DNA of 64,000 nt, taken from contig QJPP01003133.1 of assembly GCA_003996215.1 (NCBI GenBank), positions 1-64,000 of the forward strand, in the 5' to 3' direction. The notes below the pieces were generated by a model that was given only the letters and a program-made list of their open reading frames with translations, ran no database searches and had not been told where the DNA came from. Below are positions 56,877 through 64,000 of this stretch, in pieces. The stretch is from Jaltomata sinuosa (Eukaryota; Streptophyta; Magnoliopsida; Solanales; Solanaceae). The stretch's first letter is position 1. Each line of letters opens with the position of its first letter. A program made the translations under genes and the position numbers.

Positions 56877-59085
56877 TATAATGACTGGGTCCGTCATTAT
56901 GGGTAGTCCAATCGTGTCAAGTTTTAGAGTTAAAAAACTCCGAGTTTGGGAGTTTGAAATTCTGGGCTAGTTTAGCCTCGACCGGATTTGGAGCGAGGTG
57001 GAGTCTAGGGAAATCCAGGTAAGGATTAGGTTGGATGTCTTGTGGTGAGCTATTTTTTCTCTTAGCTAACATATAAAGGAGTCTGAGGGACTTTTCAGAA
57101 TTGAATTTGGGTAAGTAGAACTCCCGAAATCGAGGTTGACGTGAAGGGGTTATTCGGGATGTCGAAAAAATAAGTGTTTTGTAAAATGGACTAGTTTTGA
57201 AGGTTTTATGACTTTCTATAGTGGTTGACACTCTGTCATAGCGACCTCCGCTGTAGCAAAGAAATTACCGCTACAGCAGAAGTCAACGTCGGTCAACCTC
57301 CGCCATAGCGGACGAGTCCGCTACGGTGGTACCGCTATAGTGGAACAGACCTCTATAGCGGAGAGTGATGGGATTTAATGTAGAAACTTCCCCAAAATAG
57401 TTAAGTTTTTCTTGAAATGTTTTGGGAGAATAAAGGGGGCGATTTTGGGCAATTTCTACCAGTTTTTAATTATTTTTTGTCCTAAAAGTAAGGATTCTAC
57501 TCCCCAATCTTCGTACTACTTTTCCTACACGGTAGAATGGCTAGGACGGAACTTGGACAAAGGTTTGAATAACCTAGGTATAGTAGAATCCGGGGAAGAA
57601 GGGGGATTCTAGGCATGAAAGTTCTTGGGTATGGTTAAAAGTAAGGTATTATGATCGTATGTTGTTAAATTCTCTATTTTTATCCGTAAAAATGATAGAA
57701 CTAGGGAAATTAATGGCGGGAAGCCCGGGAAAAATAGTAGGATGATCATGGGTGGTCTGGGGGTCTGGAATTTGGTGTAATCCGGGTAATGTGCAAGCCT
57801 TGTTTGTTAATTTGAATACTTCTATATTGTTTTAGACCAAGAATGAGAAAGGAATCCGGAATACGGGAAAGCTCAGATTGAGTAGAGCTTGGATCATTTC
57901 GAGGTAGGTGATGGCTTACGATTCCTATGAATGTTGTATATTTTGTACTCTTATCTAAGTGTTTGTATGAATAGCATGGCTTAGAGGAATTGTGTAGAAT
58001 GTCTAAGGGTCCTGTTTTACAGTCTGTGAATTGAACGATGTGTAGCTTGTTAGTTTACAAGTTGTTTGTTCATTATTTGACTGTGGATTATTGACATTCG
58101 GTTGGCTCGGGTACCACGCCTAGTATAGGTATACTAACGATTGGCACGGCTACCACGCCTAGTACAGGTATAACAAATGGTTGGCTCGGGTACTACGCCT
58201 GGTACGGAATAGTAACGGTTGGCTCGGGTACCACGCCTGGTACGGGTTTATTTTACTGTATTATTGCATTGATATTATTGTATTGCATTGACTGTTATTA
58301 GTTTCGTGAGTGGACCGGGCTATTTTAATGAATTGTGGTATTCGTTGATGGTCCTTGAGTGACCGGGAATCCTGTTATATCTATTGAGTTGGTCTTGGAT
58401 TAGGCCGGGTTGTCTGTTTAACACTTAGGTGTTGTTTAGAAGGGATCCCAGGGTGGGTCCAGGTTAGACAAAAAGAATGATTTATTGATTCTGTGATTGT
58501 TGTTTAGAGTTATAAAAGGTGAATTTCATGCGGGAACAAGCTAGGTAGAGACTTGTAGTCTAGGAGAGCCTATTGACTTGTTGCATATTTTTTGTACTTA
58601 TACTTGATTTGTTGTACTGATTATACACTGTTTTATTTGGAACTGGTTGATGATCCTACCAGTACACGGTAGTTGTGTACTGATACTGCACTTGCTTATT
58701 TTTCTTGTGAGTACAGGAAATCTTCCGGCAGCGGACGACCTCACTTGTATGCTGGACTATTCCAGATATCAAGGGTGAGCTGCCTTGGTGTTTATCTTTG
58801 AGTTGTAGCCTAATTTTTTCGGGATTAGACTATCTCTTTATTATTTTAAGCTTTGGGGTTGCATCCGTACGCTAGTATTGGTACTGTTTGGTACGATGAC
58901 TTTCAGATTCTAGGGGAATTTCTGCAGGATTTTATTTCAATGAAAGGCCTTTCACATTATTTGAATTGCTAGTTTATTTTCTGTTTGTTGGTTTTAGGCT
59001 GATAGTCTAGGCTAAGGGTTGAACTCTACTGGTTTGCTCATCCGGGGGTTGGGTGGGTGCCACTCACGACGGTCTGGGCATGACA
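56877..59085 (+). mobile_element. Gypsy family D, 3' LTR, 2209 bp
   Basis: It starts TATAATGACTGG (TG decayed to TA) and ends GGGCATGACA. ACTAA follows at 59086-59090, an exact copy of the left target, so the element spans 49474-59085 (9612 bp). The palindrome array is at 58099-58246 and the U3 words at 57215-57365. Confidence 0.92.
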
Positions 59086-59090
59086 ACTAA

Positions 59091-62000
59091 GTAGCTTCAA
59101 TATCCAAAAAGTAATTAAGCTTGTCCAAGTTGCGCAAGAAGAAACATATTTTCATTTATTGAAGATATGAATCAACTAGATGCATAGACATGTTCAAGAT
59201 TATAATATCATTAATATATATCAGATAAAATAATTTTTTAGTATTTGTGTTTTTAAAAAAGAGTGAGAAATTTATTTTGAAACCTTAGAAATCAAGTTCA
59301 CGCATGACGTCAGTCAAATATTTATTTCAAATTCAAGTAGCATGTTTGAGGCCATAAATAGATTTTTATAGTTTACACATGTAATTAAGACGATTAGGTC
59401 AATAAACCTGATAGTTAAATCATGTATACATCCTCTTCTAGCTTACCATGCAAGAACACATAATCAAGTTGATTCTTGTGATGCGATAATCGAAAGGAAT
59501 AGTTGAATAGTTGTAGGTTTAATAAAAAAATAAAAGTATTATCAAAGTCAATTTTAGGGCGTTGATGAAATCCCTTGACAATCAATCTGGCCTTTATGTC
59601 ATTCAATGGAGCCATACGATTTTTTCTTTGTCTTGAAAATCATCTAGAATCAATTATATTCGAATCTTGATCAAGAGAAGCCGACTTCTTGTACCAATTG
59701 TAATTTACACATTATATTCTGCGAACATAGCAGATTCTCATTCAAAAGCTTTAATAAACTAAGTATAACATGTGAGCTCAATAGTAAAGCTAGGAAGGAG
59801 GAGAAGACTAAATACGTTTGATATTAAGATTTTTTATTTGTGTGTAACCATTAAATGATTGCGAAAAAGTGTGACTAAATTCAATGAAGTAGTACCACTA
59901 GAATTAGAGTTGCCTGAAGTATCAGAAACATCACCATCAATCAAAATATTGAGGCCTTGAACTTGTTTACCGTGTGAGCCAGTACCAAATGAAACAAGAA
60001 AAGCATGTGATGGACATGGTGTAGGAGAACAATGCGAAGAGGATAACGAATAAGGTAAGTTCTTGGCTGACTGGTAGTCGACGTGATGACATCAATAGAT
60101 TCAATTGTGTAGCTGGGACAATATGAAGAATAGTAATAATAAGTGAATTTGTGTCTGGCTCAGTATATGCAGCACATACACCACCTACTTCTTAAAAAGT
60201 GAACACTTATTCATCATACAATACAAAACGTGAAACAAAAAACTTATTAGAAAAGATTATAACACTTACAACCTTTGTGAGTGTGAGTATAATAAAAAAA
60301 GATGTCAGGAGTAAAATAAGGACTAAGTATTTTGTGTATGAGGATGAAGCTAGAGGTAACATTAGCAATCAAAAATACGTAGTTGATTGTAATTAAGCTT
60401 GTCGTCAAAGAAATTTTTATATGTACTTTTATGATTTAATCGAGGGGTGGACAAAAAATTGATAACAAAGACATTCATTTTAAATGTATTTATCTAAAAT
60501 TTATAAGGAACATGAATGTGAAAAAAAGTGCACGATCAATTTCAGTGACATGCTTATATTTTCTTTCTATGCACCTATTATATTTAAGGGTATATGAACA
60601 GAAAATACATTGTGTGATCTCATATGTGCTCAAATAAGAAGTCAAGGTTTGAAACTCAACTCTCCAATCTGTCTGAAATTATTTAATGAGACAGTCGAAA
60701 AATTTCTCAACCAATAAATCAAATTGATGAAAAATATCAAGCACATCATATTTGTTCTTAGTAAAATATATCCAAAAAATATTCGTTAAAGTGATAAAAA
60801 AAATATAGTCTAATAACAAAAAGTTCATTTGAACTTTTGGGTATGAACTTCAAATATCCGTACAAATTAAATTTAAAGAATCACAAGCTGAATATTCAAA
60901 CACTGAGAAAAAAAACTTATGAATTTTTCTTTTTACATAAACATGACACAATGAACTACGAAAATCACTTGAGTTATCAAAACCTAAACTATTACTAGAG
61001 ATTAAACGATAAACTGTTGAAGGAGAAACATATCCAAGTTGAGCATGCCATACTTTTATTATTACAAAGTATAACTAGATAGAACACTGCAACAGGGACA
61101 CTGAAAGGTGATAGAGACCATCTTCATTCAGACCTTTGAACATCGGAATCCTCGTTGCCAAATCCTTCACAAAGAAAATAGTAAGAAAAAAATTCATAAA
61201 AATATTATTAACCTTAATAAAGGAACTAGTAGCACTAGAGACACACAAAATATTGTTTAAATTAAAAAAGATACATAAAACAATAAAATATAATTTAAAT
61301 TAAAGAAAGTCCATGAAACACACAAATGAGAATAACCAATATGAGAGATAGGTAATTTACAATTATTACCTACCACAATTTTTTCAGGACTTTGATATTT
61401 AAAGTGAATAACAAGATTGTCTAGATTAGTAGAAAATAGTGTATGGTGCTACTATCCATAAAACACAATTGAGAAGGTTGTGAAGAGGTGATAGCAATGT
61501 CAGAGGATGATTTATTGATATCACAATTAGTTATTTTAATCATTGGTGAAGGACAAATAAGAGACACATATCCGAGACCTTCACAATTATAACAACTGAT
61601 GATAGAAGTATTCAATGGTGCTACTTGCATCATTGGAGAATAGAGTTGATTATTCGTGATAACAGTTTAAACTAAATCAGAAAATCCACAACCAAGTGGT
61701 GATGGAGAACAAAAGTAATTATTCTTGTCACATCCTCAATTATCACAACCTCGACCTTGCCCACACTGAGGTTTGGGCTATTTCATAGTGAGCAGTTGAC
61801 ACAATTACAATAAATTCTTCATGCTATAATTATCGTTCTTTCATAAAAAAAAGGAGGCCATATAAGTTATCAAAATATGCATTAGTTTGTGTTGCGTCAA
61901 GAGATCATGTAAAAGGACAATAAGGCGCACCTGAGTCACACTTAACAGACTCAACAAGATCGTCCTCTTTATAATAGGATGTTGTAAAGCAATAAGTTTA

Positions 62001-62509
62001 TCTGCTATACTCTTACTTTTTTAATATACGTTTAATTGAATTAGATCTATGACAAAAAGTATACAATTGATTTTTTAATTTATGAACTTTTAACTTGAAT
62101 ATCGTAGCATATGCTAAAAATAATTTTTAATGCTGCATGAAATATCTCGATGCCTACTATTAGTGGTAACACACTCTTTGAAATAAAGACCCAATCCAAC
62201 TTAAAACCATTTGATACTGATGTACCCAATTTTGATATTCAAGATTCAATTAATTTTTACCAAAATATTTCGTTGAAATTGGTTAAGAGCCATCAAGATG
62301 ATGCTCTAATCCACAATCACGAATCATAGGAAGAAATTGTGTTCGCCAGAATAAGAAGTTTGTTGAAGTCAATTTACTTGAAAATTGGAAGGTGGAATTA
62401 AACGATGATGATGACATCATTGTCGCTAAAGTAACATACACAATGGCACTAGTGGCGACAACGTTGATTGCGGCTAAAATTTCTAACATAGGTAGAGTTC
62501 TTTTCTTTT
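59091..62509 (-). pseudogene. Copia gag and pol, N-terminal part (minus strand)
   Basis: Read from right to left. Gag starts below 62552: LTSTNFLFWRTQFLP and HHLDGS are the usual Copia gag head. A gag zinc knuckle near 61585-61545 reads CYNCEGLGYVSLIC, with Tyr where His is expected. The protease and integrase zone (about 61450-59800) is too decayed to place. RT: ARLIVKGFHQRPKIDFDNTF and DYVFLHGKLEEDVYM in 59615-59415, then YINDII (the YVDD box) near 59215-59195 and LDKLNYFLDIE near 59120. It joins 49473 across the family D insertion. There are many stops. Confidence 0.85.
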
Positions 62510-62523
62510 GGCTTCTGATACCA
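62510..62523 (-). promoter_or_regulatory. Copia primer binding site (minus strand)
   Basis: The plus strand GGCTTCTGATACCA is the complement of TGGTATCAGAAGCC, a Met-tRNA primer site with one change, directly beside the LTR. Confidence 0.85.
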
Positions 62524-62653
62524 TGTAAAAGGGAAACCAACATGACTTTCATTGATCATATTAGAGGTATTTATATAAGAGTTGATACATATACAATTAC
62601 ATAAATATTCCTTAATGGATACATTAATTAATACCTAAATATCATACTTATCA
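62524..62653 (-). mobile_element. Copia element, right (5') LTR, 130 bp
   Basis: On the plus strand it runs TGTAAAAGGG to TACTTATCA. It matches the divided left LTR (15352-15445 plus 48620-48648). An LTR of about 130 bp is short for Copia. With the two Gypsy insertions removed, the internal region is about 4.26 kb, a normal full-length size. Confidence 0.8.
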
Positions 62654-63700
62654 ATCAAAATCAACTGTGCACCTAATGGATAGTAGTGTTTGTTCGTAAA
62701 CTGTGTTCAAAACAGTAACCAAAAAATTAAAAAAATGAATTAAAAAAAGAAATAGAAAAAACTTAAAGATAAAATATTTGAGACCATAAAATTTACTGTG
62801 TTCTTAAATAATTTAATCTCCTCGATATACCTGAGGTTATGAATTATTTCTTCTCAGGATAAAATGGGTATATATGTTATTGATGTAAGGGTACCTCAAA
62901 CTTCAATAACTTCAGTGAACTCAAAGATAGTTTCAAATCACACAAGATTCAATTTTTTATTTGTAAGAAAATATGTAGAAGATGCAAAAAAATTGATGCT
63001 AAAAATGAAGGAAAAATATCTCTATTTATAGCCAAATATCTGAGTTTAAATGGTGCAAAAATACCTGTTCTGAACATGTTTGATGTCTATTGGAAGAAGG
63101 TGATTGTTCAAAAGGAACAAGTTCATTCCTTTAAAATTTCATTGAAAATTATTAATTATTCCGCGAAAATAATTTTGCGCAATTTTATAAATTAATATTA
63201 AGAAAAAAAATGATAATTAGTGATATAAAAAAATAAATTTTATCCAAAAAATTTATAGTCAAAGCTGAGCAACGACGACAGCACGAGATGAGACTCTCTT
63301 CTCAATACTTTAAGAGGTAGAAGAAGTGTTTCTTAATATAAGGACAAAATTATTCATCTATTCTATCAATGACGGAGAAATGAACTTTCTTTTCATTTTC
63401 TCTCTATTTAGTTCCCCTATATTTCTCAATTTACATTACACCCACATTTTCTAATTCAGACCTTATTGTATGGGAAAAAATCAGTACGAAAACACGTGAC
63501 AACAGTTGAACGAGTAGTTCGAGCGCGTGATCATAACGGCGCGAGTGTCCCTTTGAAGGAAAAGAAGTTTCCTCCTCCTATCACCATCGATAAAAGGACA
63601 CAAGATGACAAGCAGGAGATAAGAGTGTCAAGAATGTGGAGGAGCACCTGCAGAGCAAAGCCGCAAGACCCCTATAACGAACTAGGAAGGTGACATCCTC
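62654..63700. other. AT-rich flank, no gene recognised
   Basis: No supported ORF; the 63466-63693 frame starts at TTG, not ATG. A CTATTTATAG at about 63021-63030 is a possible TATA-like site on either strand. The composition turns GC-richer after 63470. Confidence 0.5.
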
Positions 63701-64000
63701 CCATTGGTAGAACCCTTAGGGCATAGCTGAGCTAACACCAAATATTGTACACTATAAATAGTGACACTAGCTCACTTGTAAGAGAATTCCCATCCGACCC
63801 CCGCTTTGTTATTTCTCTCTCTTACTCTAAATACCAATACAATACTAGTTGTTTGCTCCTTAAGTTTTTCTATTATTCTTAAATATTGAATACTTATTTG
63901 CTCTTGGAGACCTCTCGGAGGCTCGATTCTATTCTTGGATGCTTTTGAGAACGTCCTCGGCGAGCCTAGCTTGTGCACTTCACTTGTTCTCCACTGTCTA
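63700..64000 (+). mobile_element. Possible LTR promoter end, cut by window edge
   Basis: CTATAAATAG at 63752-63761 is followed by pyrimidine-rich leader-like sequence (TTTCTCTCTCTTACTC) and a GACCTCTCGGAGGCTCG stretch with short inverted words. This resembles the U3-R junction of Tat/Ogre-type LTRs. There is no coding evidence; a host promoter is the alternative. Confidence 0.35.

Noticed and set aside
63466..63693. 75-codon ORF near the right edge
   Set aside because: It begins at TTG without an ATG, no domain is seen, and it is probably part of LTR-like sequence.

Overview
The window looks like nuclear DNA of a dicot plant, most likely a member of the Solanaceae. It has AT-rich non-coding stretches dense with MITEs, an integrated caulimovirus-type pararetrovirus, and a large nest of LTR retrotransposons. 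No host protein-coding gene, tRNA, rRNA or CRISPR array was recognised. The species assignment rests on repeat style only.

Region 1 (1-8354) is an endogenous pararetrovirus. Bases 1-183 recur at 8172-8354 with one visible mismatch, so the window holds one complete circular genome of 8171 bp plus a terminal redundancy. Viral sequence may continue upstream of base 1. Its ORFs lie in polycistronic order with stop/start overlaps: movement protein, an unidentified ORF2, a coat-protein region broken by a stop and two frameshifts, an intact zinc knuckle-protease-RT-RNase H frame of 968 codons, two small ORFs and a 385-codon last ORF. There is no integrase. A Met-tRNA primer site, a promoter TATA box and a poly(A) signal just downstream fit a greater-than-genome-length pregenomic RNA.

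Region 2 (8355-15350) is AT-rich DNA without genes. It contains two long-TIR Mutator-like MITEs, two Tourist-like MITEs, a Stowaway-like fragment, two related copies of another AT-rich repeat and the 3' end of an RTE-type LINE.

Region 3 (about 15352-62653) is a nest that reads as one event tree. The host is an old Copia element on the minus strand with LTRs of only about 130 bp. A three-LTR tandem of a Ty3/Gypsy chromovirus (family A) sits in its left LTR. Family A carries a solo LTR in gag, another LTR-like insertion in its first LTR, and a large-LTR non-coding element (LARD, family B) in pol. Family B's 3' LTR carries a full chromovirus (family C). A further chromovirus (family D) is inserted separately in the Copia pol gene. 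Target-site duplications support most joins: TAGCT/TAACT, AGTTT, TTAGG/TTAAG, ACTAA and GGTTC. All coding regions in the nest are pseudogenes.

Region 4 (62654-64000) has no recognisable gene. Its last 300 bases look like the promoter end of another LTR cut by the window edge.
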